Of a DNA stretch of 58,979 nt, positions 14,959 through 23,572 are shown piece by piece (the stretch's first letter is position 1; every line of letters begins with the position of its first letter). The translations under genes and the position numbers were made by a program. Source of the DNA: Actinoplanes auranticolor (GTDB lineage Bacteria; Actinomycetota; Actinomycetes; Mycobacteriales; Micromonosporaceae). The DNA lies in contig NZ_BOQL01000035.1 of assembly GCF_018332655.1 (NCBI RefSeq), positions 1 to 58,979 on the forward strand, read 5' to 3'. The notes under the pieces were generated by a model that saw nothing but the letters and a program-made list of their open reading frames with translations, was not told the DNA's origin and did no database searches.

Positions 14959-16527
14959 GTGCGGATCACGGGCACTGGCCACGCGAGCATGCGGATCGAC
15001 ACGGCCGCGGGCAGCATTCTGTGCGACCCGTGGGTCAACCCGGCGTATTTCGCGTCGTGGTTCCCGTTCCCGGACAACTCCCAGCTGGACTGGGAGAGCC
15101 TCGGTGACGTCGACTACCTGTACGTCTCGCACCTGCACCGGGACCACTTCGACGCGGAGCACCTGAAGCGCTTCATCAACAAGAAGGCCACGGTGCTGCT
15201 GCCGGAGTATCCGACCAGCCAGCTCGAGGACGAGCTGCGTGAGCTCGGCTTCACCAGCTTCTTCAAGACCAAGAGCAACGAGGTGCACGAGCTCGACGGC
15301 GGCCTCAAGGTCATGATCCAGGCGCTGATCAGCCCCACCGACGGCCCGATCGGCGACTCGTCGCTGTGGGTCGAACACGACGGCGTCCGGGTGCTCAACC
15401 AGAACGACGCCCGCCCGACGGACCTGTCCACGTTCGCCGAGCTGGGCCACGTGCACGCGCACATGCTGCAGTTCTCCGGCGCGATCTGGTACCCGATGGT
15501 CTACGAGCTGCCGCAGGCGGCCAAGACGGCGTTCGGCAAGCAGAAGCGCGACCGGCAGTTCGACCGCACCTGGCGCTACATCGACGACCTGAAGGCCGAC
15601 CACGTCTTCCCGATCGCCGGCCCGCCGTGCTTCCTGGACGACGAGCTGTGGCAGTTCAACGACATCCACGGTGACGAGGGAAACATCTTCCCGGACCAGT
15701 CGGTCTTCATGAGCGAGTACGCCAAGGTCGGCGGCACCAACGGCGTCGTGCTGCTGCCGGGCAGCGTGTCCGAGCTCACCACCGGGTCGATCGAGACCAC
15801 CCACCCCACCGACGTGGACGAGTTCTTCGCCGACAAGCAGGCCCACCTCGAGGAGATGCGCGAGCGCAAGGCGCCGATCATCGCGGCCGAGAAGGCGTCC
15901 TGGCGGCACCCCGAGATCGACGTGCTGGGCGAGCTGAAGAAGCGCATCGAGCCGCTGCTCGAGGAGTCGATCTACCTGGCCAAGGGCGTCGGTGGCCCGG
16001 TCCGCTTCGACCTGCTGTCCTACGACGGCGAATCGGTCGAGTCGATCGTGGTCGACTTCCCGGGCAAGCAGGTCCGGCCGTACGCCGACGAGAAGGTCCG
16101 CTACCGGTTCAAGACCCAGCGCGAGCTGATCGAGCACCTGATCTTCATCGACGAGGGCGACTGGGTGAACTCACTGTTCCTGTCCTGCCGGTTCTCGGCG
16201 GCCCGGATCGGCCAGTACAACGAGTTCGTCTACGCGTTCTTCAAGTGCCTGTCCGAGGAGCGCCTGCAGTACGCCGAGGGCTGGTACGACGAGCACGAGA
16301 AGTCGGTCGACGCCGAGGACACCGAGCTGGGCGGCTGGACCGTGCAGCGCCGCTGCCCGCACCTGAAGGCGGACCTGAGCCGCTTCGGCATCGTGGACGG
16401 CAACGTGCTGACCTGCCAGCTGCACGGCTGGAAGTTCGACCTGCCGACCGGCCGGTGCCTCACCAGCGTCGGCCACAAGATCCGCGCCGAGAAGTCGGGT
16501 GCGGACATGCCCGCGCGAGCGGAGTAA
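14959..16527 (+). CDS. Metallo-beta-lactamase fold hydrolase with C-terminal Rieske domain
   Basis: 522 residues from GTG 14959 with GGGAG upstream. The N-terminal part is an MBL-fold domain with the complete metal motif H58-L-H60-R-D62-H63 (VSHLHRDHFD) and a UlaG-like opening (MRITGTGHASMRIDTAAG). The C-terminal 60 residues form a Rieske [2Fe-2S] site: CPH at 466-468 and CQLHGW with C486 and H489. The middle (about 280-450) resembles neither and may hold a sterol-carrier-like or helical region. Vertebrate CMP-Neu5Ac hydroxylase joins the same two domain types in the opposite order, so an oxygenase-type reaction is possible, but the substrate is unknown. Confidence 0.85.
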   Translation: MRITGTGHASMRIDTAAGSILCDPWVNPAYFASWFPFPDNSQLDWESLGDVDYLYVSHLHRDHFDAEHLKRFINKKATVLLPEYPTSQLEDELRELGFTSFFKTKSNEVHELDGGLKVMIQALISPTDGPIGDSSLWVEHDGVRVLNQNDARPTDLSTFAELGHVHAHMLQFSGAIWYPMVYELPQAAKTAFGKQKRDRQFDRTWRYIDDLKADHVFPIAGPPCFLDDELWQFNDIHGDEGNIFPDQSVFMSEYAKVGGTNGVVLLPGSVSELTTGSIETTHPTDVDEFFADKQAHLEEMRERKAPIIAAEKASWRHPEIDVLGELKKRIEPLLEESIYLAKGVGGPVRFDLLSYDGESVESIVVDFPGKQVRPYADEKVRYRFKTQRELIEHLIFIDEGDWVNSLFLSCRFSAARIGQYNEFVYAFFKCLSEERLQYAEGWYDEHEKSVDAEDTELGGWTVQRRCPHLKADLSRFGIVDGNVLTCQLHGWKFDLPTGRCLTSVGHKIRAEKSGADMPARAE

Positions 16528-16590
16528 CGCCGGGCCCGCCCCGAGCGCTCTTAGGTCTGGCATTGATCAGCAGCGCTCGGGGAGGGACCC

Positions 16591-16938
16591 ATGGACGACA
16601 TCTGGGCTTACCGTGTCAGCCGGCAGGGCGAAATGTCCCTCGTCGTCCTGTCCGGCGAAGTCGACATGAGCGCGGAGGACGAACTGGCCGCGGTCCTGCT
16701 GGCGGAAATGTCGCGTCCCGGCATCTCGTGCGTCCAGATCGATCTCGACGCGGTGGAGTTCCTGGACTCGTCCGCGATCAACGTCCTGGTCCGGGCGTTC
16801 AACGCCGCCCGGGAGGCCGGCCGGGAGCTCCATATCGTCCGGGCCCACCAGACGCCGCTGAAGGTGCTGGAGATGACCGGGCTGATGCCGCTGCTGGCCC
16901 CCGGCGGCGATACGGCGGTCAGCGACCCAGATCGGTGA
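16591..16938 (+). CDS. STAS-domain anti-sigma factor antagonist
   Basis: A 115-residue single STAS domain. Such proteins bind and sequester an RsbW-type anti-sigma kinase when unphosphorylated. The phosphorylatable serine lies in VEFLDSSAINVLVRAF, and LVVLSGEVDMSAEDELAAVL is the first strand-helix. GGGGAGGG precedes ATG 16591. No kinase or sigma gene is adjacent; the fusion protein at 44777 carries a possible partner domain. Its last 20 nt overlap the end of the convergent oxidoreductase gene. Confidence 0.9.
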   Translation: MDDIWAYRVSRQGEMSLVVLSGEVDMSAEDELAAVLLAEMSRPGISCVQIDLDAVEFLDSSAINVLVRAFNAAREAGRELHIVRAHQTPLKVLEMTGLMPLLAPGGDTAVSDPDR

Positions 16939-18514
16939 GGATGCGCCTGGCGGCGTTGTGACCGGCGGCGCCGATCACACTGCCGGCCGGGTGTGCGCCC
17001 GCCGAGCCGGCGTAGAGGCCGTCCAGCCCGGTGGCGTACGGCATGCGCTCGTTGAAGGCCACGGTGTTGTCGACGTGGTGGATGTGGCCGCCGGTGATGC
17101 CGAAGTGCTTCTCGATGCCCGGCGGGCTCAGCGGCATCGTGTCCGCCACCAGCTCCGATGTGCCCGGTGCGTAGCGGTCGACGATGGCCAGCAGCCGGTC
17201 GACGTAGCCGGGCAGCTCCGCCTCCCAGGACGAGGAGGCCAGCGCGTACGGCACGGACTGGACGAACAGGGCCGACGAGTGGTGGCCCGCCTCGTCCTGC
17301 AGGGACGGGTCGACTGTCGTGTGCAGGTACCACTCGATGGTCGGCTCCGCCGGCAGCCGGCCGGCCTGCACGTCGGCCCACATCGCACGCAGGGCGGCCA
17401 TCGGCGAGTCGGTCCCGGCCAGGCCGGCCAGGCCCGCCGAGCCGGGCAGCAGGTGGATCGTCGAGCCGAACGGCGAGGCCGCGTCGTCGGGCAGGCAGGA
17501 GAAGCGCGGCAGAGCGCTGAGCGCGAGGTTGACCTTCAGGGTCGTGCCGGGGCGGCGGACCGCCGCCATCCGGTCGGTCAGGGCGGCGGGCAGCGCACCC
17601 TCCGGGACCAGGCTCATCAACCTGTACGGGTCGCAGGAGCCCAGCACGACCCGGGACGAGATCGCCCGCCCGTCGGCCAGCACCACGCCCGTGGCAGCGC
17701 CCTGGGAGACCGTCACCTCCGCGACCGGAGTGCTCGTGAAGATCGACGCACCGGCGGCGCGGGCCGCGTCGGCGAACGTGCGCGACACCGTGCCCATCCC
17801 GCCCGCCGCGATCATCCACGTGCCATCCGAGCCCGGCAGCCGGCACATGTTGTGCACCAGGAAGTTGTGGCCGGTGCCCGGGTCGTCGGGGCCCGCGTTC
17901 AGCCCGGACAGGCCGTCGGTCACCGCGTACATGCTCATCAGCAGTTCGCTCTTGAAGCCGAACCGGGACAGGTAGTCGGCGACCGACCCGCGGACCAGGT
18001 CGATGAACGTGCTCTGCAGCTGGGGGCGGATGTGCCGGTCGGCGATCTCCTCGACCGTGCCCGGCTCCCGCAGCCAGGCCGGCGCCAGATCGGCGCGCAG
18101 GGCCGCGATCTCCACCTGCATCGCCTCGTCGGCGGTCACGTCGCGGGGCGAGAAGAACCGCTGCATCTGCGCCCGGGTCGCCTCGCGGTCCGTGCCGAAC
18201 AACAGGTACGGCGAACCGGGGCCGCCCGGAGTGGGCAGGAAGTAGTGCGGGTCGCGGCGCAGCACCGGGATGTCCACGTCGAGCGTGCGCAGCAGCTCCG
18301 GCGGCATCAGACCGAGCAGGTACGAGCCGGTGGACTGGCCCAGGCCGGGCACCCGTGGGAACGGCCGCTCGGTGCGGGTGGCTCCGCCGAGCACGCCGGC
18401 CGCCTCGAGCACCACGACGTCCAGTCCGGCGCGGGCCAGCAGCACGGCGGAGACCAGGCCGTTGTGGCCGGCCCCGATGATCACCACGTCCGCGCGTTCG
18501 GGCAGAGAGCTCAT
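16919..18514 (-). CDS. Phytoene-desaturase-like NAD(P)/FAD oxidoreductase
   Basis: 531 residues from ATG 18514, just before the Rossmann motif ADVVIIGAGHNGLVSAVLLA; the open frame continues upstream without protein-like sequence. The FAD-binding C-terminus GLDGLYAGSAGAHPAGSVIG and the central MIAAGGMGTVSRTFADAA match the CrtI/PYROXD2 group of amine- or carotenoid-type flavoproteins. No carotenoid genes lie nearby, so the PYROXD2-like branch (unknown substrate) is more likely than a desaturase. It is followed 11 nt upstream by the TetR gene on the same strand, so the TetR promoter may drive both. Confidence 0.85.
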   Translation of the reverse strand: MSSLPERADVVIIGAGHNGLVSAVLLARAGLDVVVLEAAGVLGGATRTERPFPRVPGLGQSTGSYLLGLMPPELLRTLDVDIPVLRRDPHYFLPTPGGPGSPYLLFGTDREATRAQMQRFFSPRDVTADEAMQVEIAALRADLAPAWLREPGTVEEIADRHIRPQLQSTFIDLVRGSVADYLSRFGFKSELLMSMYAVTDGLSGLNAGPDDPGTGHNFLVHNMCRLPGSDGTWMIAAGGMGTVSRTFADAARAAGASIFTSTPVAEVTVSQGAATGVVLADGRAISSRVVLGSCDPYRLMSLVPEGALPAALTDRMAAVRRPGTTLKVNLALSALPRFSCLPDDAASPFGSTIHLLPGSAGLAGLAGTDSPMAALRAMWADVQAGRLPAEPTIEWYLHTTVDPSLQDEAGHHSSALFVQSVPYALASSSWEAELPGYVDRLLAIVDRYAPGTSELVADTMPLSPPGIEKHFGITGGHIHHVDNTVAFNERMPYATGLDGLYAGSAGAHPAGSVIGAAGHNAARRILTDLGR

Positions 18515-18525
18515 GGCAGCGGAGC

Positions 18526-19233
18526 CTAGCGCGCCAATCGGCTGACGGTCCGGGCCAGTTCGACCTCGAAAAGTGGCTCCACGTCCGTCATGGCCCACCT
18601 GAGATGGCCGAAAACCTCCATCGCCACGATTCCGTACAACCGGGTCCAGGCGGCCACGAAGAGGTAGATCACGGGCAGCGGGAAACGGTCACCGAAGATG
18701 TCCAGGTACGGCTTGAACAGCTCGCGCAGTGCCGGGTCGGGCAGGTCGGGGGCCTCGCCGCCGAACGGGTGGCGGGCGTAGTGCTCGCCCAGCACCGTGA
18801 AGAAGGTCTCCCCGAACCGGGCCCCGGCGTCGTTGAGCGGGCCGCACCGCTCGGCGAACGGCGTGACCCCGGGCACCGGGCTGCCGAACATCAGCGCGAA
18901 CTCGGCCGGCCGGTCGAGCGACCAGCGGCGGAACGCGCGGGCCATGTAGCCGACCCGGGCCAGCGGCTCCTCGTCGCCGTGCGCGACCGCCGCGTCGGCC
19001 ACCGTGGCCCGCAGATCCTCGAACAGGTCGGTGACGATCGCCAGGATCAGGGCATCAAGGCTGGCGAAGTACCGGTACAGGGCGGGGGCGGTCATGCCGA
19101 GGTCCCGGGCGATGGCCCGCAGTGAGATGGCGGTCGGGCCGCCGGCGACGAGCAGGCGGCGGGCGGCGTGCTTGATCTCGGTGACGGTCTCCGCGCGCAG
19201 CCGTTCGCGGCGGCCGGGCGTGGTCGTCGTCAT
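18526..19233 (-). CDS. TetR-family repressor
   Basis: 235 residues from ATG 19233, with GGAG 7 nt upstream. The N-terminal HTH is typical (LLVAGGPTAISLRAIARDLG, then MTAPALYRYFASLDALILAI). The C-terminal half matches the WHG-type TetR ligand domain of actinomycetes (RPAEFALMFGSPVPG). It faces the MMPL gene, and a 15-bp inverted repeat lies between the two starts. It probably represses itself, the downstream oxidoreductase and the exporter, and responds to a hydrophobic exporter substrate; the ligand is unknown. Confidence 0.92.
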   Translation of the reverse strand: MTTTTPGRRERLRAETVTEIKHAARRLLVAGGPTAISLRAIARDLGMTAPALYRYFASLDALILAIVTDLFEDLRATVADAAVAHGDEEPLARVGYMARAFRRWSLDRPAEFALMFGSPVPGVTPFAERCGPLNDAGARFGETFFTVLGEHYARHPFGGEAPDLPDPALRELFKPYLDIFGDRFPLPVIYLFVAAWTRLYGIVAMEVFGHLRWAMTDVEPLFEVELARTVSRLAR

Positions 19234-19253
19234 AGGGTGCTCCGTTGACGAAG

Positions 19254-19287
19254 GTGAACGGTGTTTGCGAGGGTAAACGGCGTTCAC
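19254..19287. promoter_or_regulatory. Probable TetR operator
   Basis: GTGAACGGTGTTTGC at 19254 and GTAAACGGCGTTCAC ending at 19287 are inverted arms of 15 nt with 12 matching positions and a 4-nt spacer. The site sits 20 nt upstream of the TetR start and 53 nt upstream of the MMPL start, a place where one dimer pair can control both. Confidence 0.75.
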
Positions 19288-19340
19288 TGGGTTGGCCAAG
19301 ATCTGGAGCGACTCTAACGGGCCGTGCGGGAGGCAGACAC

Positions 19341-21485
19341 ATGTTCGGCTGGTGGGGCAGAGCCGTCGTCCGGCTGCGCTGGTGGGTCATCGCAGCGGCG
19401 TTTGCGCTGGTCGTGGCCGGGGCGACGTGGGGTGCCGGCGTCTTCGGCGCCCTCACCGGCGGCGGCTACGACGACCCGGACAGTCCCTCGAACAGGGCAG
19501 CCGCGGGCATCGCCGAGCAGCTCGGGCAGCGTGATCCCGACCTGATCGTGCTGTGGTCCAGCGCCACCGGCACCGTCACCGACCCGGCGTTCCGTACGGC
19601 GGTGAGCGAGGCCGTCGGCCGGATCCGGGCCGAGGCGGACGTGGCCCAGGTGGCCGCGTACACGGACGGGAACGCGTCGCCGGCCCTCGTCAGCACCGAC
19701 CGGCGGGCCACCTACGCGGCGGTCTACCTGCGGGCCACGGACGAGGACGGCAAGACCGCCGCGTACCACCGGATCGAGCCGGCCTTCGCCGCACCCGGCC
19801 TGACCACCCAGGTCGGTGGGCTCGTCGCCTTCACCGACCAGGCGAACACGCAGACCGAGCAGGACATCACCCGGGCCGAGATCTTCTCGCTGCCGATCCT
19901 GTTCATCCTGCTCGTGCTGATCTTCCGCGGCCTGATCGCCGCACTGTCGCCGCTGGTCATCGGCGGTATCGCGATCCTCGGGGCGTTCGTCGCGGTGCGG
20001 GCGCTGACCTACCTCACCGACATCTCGGTCTTCGCGATCAACGTCATCACGCTGCTCGGGCTGGGCATGGCCGTGGACTACTCGCTGTTCGTGGTGAGCC
20101 GGTTCCGCGAGGAGCTGGCGAACGGGCAGGACGTGAGCGCCGCCATCCGGACTACGGTGGCGACGGCCGGCCGTACCGTCGTGGTCTCGGGTCTGACCAT
20201 CGTGCTGGCGCTGTCCAGCCTGCTGATCTTCCCGCAGCCGTTCCTCGGCGGCCTGGCCATCGGCGGCATGGCCGCCGTGCTGATCGCGATGCTGGCCGCG
20301 CTGACCGTGCTGCCCGCGGCGCTGGTCCTGCTCGGCCACCGCATCGACAAGCTGCGCATCCCGCTGCCGCACAGTGCCCACCCGGGCGCCGGCTGGGCCC
20401 GGATCGCGCACAGCGTGATGCGCCGCCCGGTGCTGTACGTCGTCGGCGTGCTCGTCGTGCTGACCGCGTTCGCGGCACCTTTCCTGCGGGTGGAGTTCGG
20501 CGGTTTCGACGAGCGGGTGCTGCCCTCCGACAGCTCGGCCCGGATCGTCGGTGAGCGGCTCGCCGCCGGTTTCCCCGGTGGTGGTGAGGAACCGATCACC
20601 GTGCTGGTGACCGGTGCGCCGGCCGGCGGGCTGGCGGAACGGATCGCCGGCCTGCCCGACGTCGCCGCCGCCACCGTCACCGCCGAGCGCGGCACCTCGT
20701 CGCTGATCACCGTGACCTACCCGGCCGACTTGTCCCGCGCCGAGTCCCGCGAGATCGTGTCGCAGATCCGGGAGCTACCCGCGCCCGTCGGCGCCGAGGT
20801 GCTCGTCGGTGGCCGGCCCGCGATCGACCTCGACCTGTTGGAGAGCCTCGCGGCCGGGCTGCCCTGGATGGCGCTGATCATGGCGGTGGCCACGATGCTG
20901 CTGCTCTTCCTGGCCTTCGGCTCCATCCTGCTGCCGATCAAGGCCGTGCTGATGAACCTGGCCTCGATCGGGGCGTCCTTCGGCGTGGTCGTCTGGATCT
21001 TCCAGGACGGCCACCTGGAGGGCCTGCTGCGCTTCGAGTCCACCGGCTTCGTCGAGCCGAGCAACATGATCCTGGTGCTCGCTGTGCTCTTCGGCCTGGC
21101 CACCGACTACGAGGTGTTCCTGCTCTCCCGGGTGCGCGAGGAGTGGGACGCGAGCGGCGACAACACCGCTGCCGTGGCCGCCGGTCTGCAGCGCACCGGC
21201 GGCATCATCACCGCCGCCGCGGTGCTGCTGATCACGGTGGTGGCCGGCTTCGCCACCGGCTCGGTGACCGTCATCAAGACCATCGGCGTCGGCATGATCG
21301 TGGCCATCATCGTGGACGCGACCCTGGTCAGGGCGCTGCTGGTCCCCGCGACGATGCGACTGCTGGGGCGGTGGAACTGGTGGGCGCCGGGTCCGCTGGC
21401 CCGTTTCTACGGCCGCTACGGGATCCACGAGACCCCGGCTCCGCCGGCTCCGGAGGCTCCGGATCGCCGGCCCGCACCCGTCTAG
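19341..21485 (+). CDS. MMPL-family RND transporter
   Basis: 714 residues from ATG 19341, with GGGAGG upstream; the frame opens earlier but the operator lies there. Two MMPL halves each have one membrane helix, a large outside loop and five more helices. The proton-relay Asp-Tyr pairs are in GLGMAVDYSLFVVSRF and FGLATDYEVFLLSRV. MMPL proteins export lipids or hydrophobic drugs using the proton gradient. Control by the adjacent TetR is expected. The last 158 nt overlap the 3' end of the opposite yihY-like gene. Confidence 0.92.
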   Translation: MFGWWGRAVVRLRWWVIAAAFALVVAGATWGAGVFGALTGGGYDDPDSPSNRAAAGIAEQLGQRDPDLIVLWSSATGTVTDPAFRTAVSEAVGRIRAEADVAQVAAYTDGNASPALVSTDRRATYAAVYLRATDEDGKTAAYHRIEPAFAAPGLTTQVGGLVAFTDQANTQTEQDITRAEIFSLPILFILLVLIFRGLIAALSPLVIGGIAILGAFVAVRALTYLTDISVFAINVITLLGLGMAVDYSLFVVSRFREELANGQDVSAAIRTTVATAGRTVVVSGLTIVLALSSLLIFPQPFLGGLAIGGMAAVLIAMLAALTVLPAALVLLGHRIDKLRIPLPHSAHPGAGWARIAHSVMRRPVLYVVGVLVVLTAFAAPFLRVEFGGFDERVLPSDSSARIVGERLAAGFPGGGEEPITVLVTGAPAGGLAERIAGLPDVAAATVTAERGTSSLITVTYPADLSRAESREIVSQIRELPAPVGAEVLVGGRPAIDLDLLESLAAGLPWMALIMAVATMLLLFLAFGSILLPIKAVLMNLASIGASFGVVVWIFQDGHLEGLLRFESTGFVEPSNMILVLAVLFGLATDYEVFLLSRVREEWDASGDNTAAVAAGLQRTGGIITAAAVLLITVVAGFATGSVTVIKTIGVGMIVAIIVDATLVRALLVPATMRLLGRWNWWAPGPLARFYGRYGIHETPAPPAPEAPDRRPAPV

Positions 21486-22296
21486 CCCGCTGGAAGGCGC
21501 TGGCGCTCTGGGTCGCGGCGAAGCCGGCCAGCAGGATGACGTGGAAGAGGTAGAGCCACAGCCCGACGGCGACCACGCCGCCGATCTCGGTGAAGCCGCC
21601 GAACGGCACGCCCAGGTCCAGCGGCAGCGAGCAGAAGAGCACAAAACCGTGCAGGAAGCCGGACAGGTTCGCCGCGGTGAACGAGCCGACCAGCGTGGTG
21701 GCCAGCCACTCCGGGCGTCCCGGGGCCACCCCGCGGTAGACCCAGATCACCACGGGGGTCAGGACCAGCCAGGCGGCGAAGAAGGACAGGATCACCCCGG
21801 CGACCGCGTACCAGCCGCCCCGGACCCAGAGGCCGCTGGTCACCGGCAGCGCCAGGAACAGCGCGAGCAGCAGGGCGGGGGAGGCGGCCAGCAGCGGCAG
21901 CCAGAGGATCCGGCCGCGCCAGCCGACCAGCGCCTCGCCCGGCTCACGCAGGGACACGAAGGCGCGGCGCAGGCCCTCGCCGTACAGGGTGGCGGGCAGC
22001 AGGCTGGCCACGGCGAGCATCGGGGTCAGGTGCAGACCGGCCTCGATCAGCGCGGCGAGCGCGCGCGGCGCCCCGATCGCGTCCGGCAGGGCGTCGATCG
22101 TGCGCCCGGTGAGCCGGCGGACCCGGTCGGCCCCGGCGATCAGGCCGGTGATCCAGATCGCCAGCAGCGCCACCGGCACCACGGCGATCCCCGCGTAGAA
22201 GGTCACCGCGGCCGAGTACAGGGCGAGGTCACGCCCACGGAGCAGCCGGAACGGCGCCGACAGTTTTCGGCGCACGTCCGCCACCCGGGATCTCAT
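21328..22296 (-). CDS. YihY/BrkB-like membrane protein
   Basis: 322 residues with six membrane helices (TFYAGIAVVPVALLAIWITG, then PMLAVASLLPATLYGEGL, WLPLLAASPALLLALFLALP, WYAVAGVILSFFAAWLVLTP and others) in the YihY/virulence factor BrkB pattern; these were once annotated as ribonuclease BN. The function is not established. After the last helix, residues 275-322 are a Pro/Arg/Gly-rich tail lying entirely opposite the MMPL coding end, so the tail is probably unconserved read-on to the first stop. The ATG at 22296 is close to the dxr promoter region. Confidence 0.8.
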   Translation of the reverse strand: MRSRVADVRRKLSAPFRLLRGRDLALYSAAVTFYAGIAVVPVALLAIWITGLIAGADRVRRLTGRTIDALPDAIGAPRALAALIEAGLHLTPMLAVASLLPATLYGEGLRRAFVSLREPGEALVGWRGRILWLPLLAASPALLLALFLALPVTSGLWVRGGWYAVAGVILSFFAAWLVLTPVVIWVYRGVAPGRPEWLATTLVGSFTAANLSGFLHGFVLFCSLPLDLGVPFGGFTEIGGVVAVGLWLYLFHVILLAGFAATQSASAFQRARRVRAGDPEPPEPAEPGSRGSRSGRRNGPADPAPTSSTAPAVASSRGPAAP

Positions 22297-22369
22297 GGCT
22301 CACCCTTACCCAGTGCGGCGCTACGATCCACCCGCCGGCGCCTCGACCCGGCAGGGGAAGATGAACGTC

Positions 22370-23572
22370 ATGCGTGAGTTGGTACTGCTCGGCTCGACCG
22401 GATCCATCGGCACCCAGGCCATCGACATCGTCCGGCGCAACCCGGACCGGTTCCGGGTGGTCGCGCTCGGTGCCGGCGGCGGCAACGTCGAGGTGCTCGC
22501 CGCGCAGGCGCTCGAGCTGGCCGTCGACGTGGTCGGCGTGGCCCGCTCCAGCGTCGTGCAGGACCTGCAGCTCGCCTTCTACGCCGAGGCGCAGAAGCGC
22601 GGCTGGGCCACCGGCGACTTCAAGCTGCCGAAGATCGTCGCCGGGCCGGATGCGATGACCGAGCTGGCGCAGTGGCCCTGTGACGTGGTGCTCAACGGGG
22701 TGGTGGGCAGTCTCGGGCTGCCGCCGACGCTGGCCGCGCTGCGCTGCGGGCGTACCCTCGCGCTCGCCAACAAGGAGTCCCTCGTCGCCGGCGGCCCGCT
22801 GGTCAAGGCCGCGGTGACGCGGCCGGGGCAGATCGTGCCGGTCGACTCGGAGCACTCGGCGCTGGCCCAGTGCCTGCGCGGCGGATCGGCCGCCGAGGTC
22901 CGGCGACTGGTCCTGACCGCCAGCGGGGGAGCGTTCCGCGACCGACGGCGCGCGGAGCTGACGAACGTCACACCGGAGGAAGCGCTCAAGCACCCGACGT
23001 GGGACATGGGCCCGGTGGTGACGATCAACTCCGCCACCATGGTCAACAAAGGTCTCGAGGTGATCGAGGCGCACGAGCTGTTCGACGTGCCGTACGACGC
23101 CATCGAGGTGATGGTGCACCCGCAGTCGGTGCTGCACTCGCTGGTGGAATTCGCCGACGGCTCGACTCTTGCCCAGGCCAGCCCGCCGGACATGCGGCTG
23201 CCCATCGCGCTCGCGCTGGCCTGGCCGGAGCGGGTGCCCGACGCCGCGGCGGCCGTCGACTGGACGCTGGCGCACAACTGGGAGCTGCGTCCGCTGGACG
23301 ACGACGCCTTCCCGGCCGTCCGGCTGGCCAAGGCCGCCGGTACGGCCGGACGGTGCCGGCCGGCCATCTACAACGCCGCGAACGAGGAGTGTGTGGCCGC
23401 GTTCGTGTCCGGTCGGCTACCTTTTCTGGGCATCGTCGACACCCTCGAGGCGGTGCTCGCGGCGGCCCCCGATTTCGACGAGCCGGGTACCGTCGAGGAC
23501 GTGCTGACCGCGGAGGCCTGGGCGCGTGCCCAGGCCCAGCGGATGATCGCTACGGCGGCTGAAGGAGCCTGA
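22370..23572 (+). CDS. dxr: 1-deoxy-D-xylulose-5-phosphate reductoisomerase
   Basis: 400 residues. It converts DXP to 2-C-methylerythritol 4-phosphate with NADPH, the first committed step of the MEP isoprenoid pathway. LVLLGSTGSIGTQAIDIVRR is the NADPH site. ALANKESLVAGGPLV and PVDSEHSALAQCL carry the metal-binding acids, followed by SGGAFRD and HPTWDMGPVVTINSATMVNK. The ATG at 22370 is chosen because GGGGAAG lies 8 nt upstream and the Rossmann strand follows directly; an ATG at 22295 is open but unlikely. The TGA overlaps the rseP ATG. Confidence 0.96.
   Translation: MRELVLLGSTGSIGTQAIDIVRRNPDRFRVVALGAGGGNVEVLAAQALELAVDVVGVARSSVVQDLQLAFYAEAQKRGWATGDFKLPKIVAGPDAMTELAQWPCDVVLNGVVGSLGLPPTLAALRCGRTLALANKESLVAGGPLVKAAVTRPGQIVPVDSEHSALAQCLRGGSAAEVRRLVLTASGGAFRDRRRAELTNVTPEEALKHPTWDMGPVVTINSATMVNKGLEVIEAHELFDVPYDAIEVMVHPQSVLHSLVEFADGSTLAQASPPDMRLPIALALAWPERVPDAAAAVDWTLAHNWELRPLDDDAFPAVRLAKAAGTAGRCRPAIYNAANEECVAAFVSGRLPFLGIVDTLEAVLAAAPDFDEPGTVEDVLTAEAWARAQAQRMIATAAEGA

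Noticed and set aside
16919..18514. Carotenoid phytoene desaturase (crtI)
   Set aside because: The FAD motifs fit the wider family, but there are no carotenoid genes nearby and the sequence is closer in pattern to PYROXD2-like proteins.
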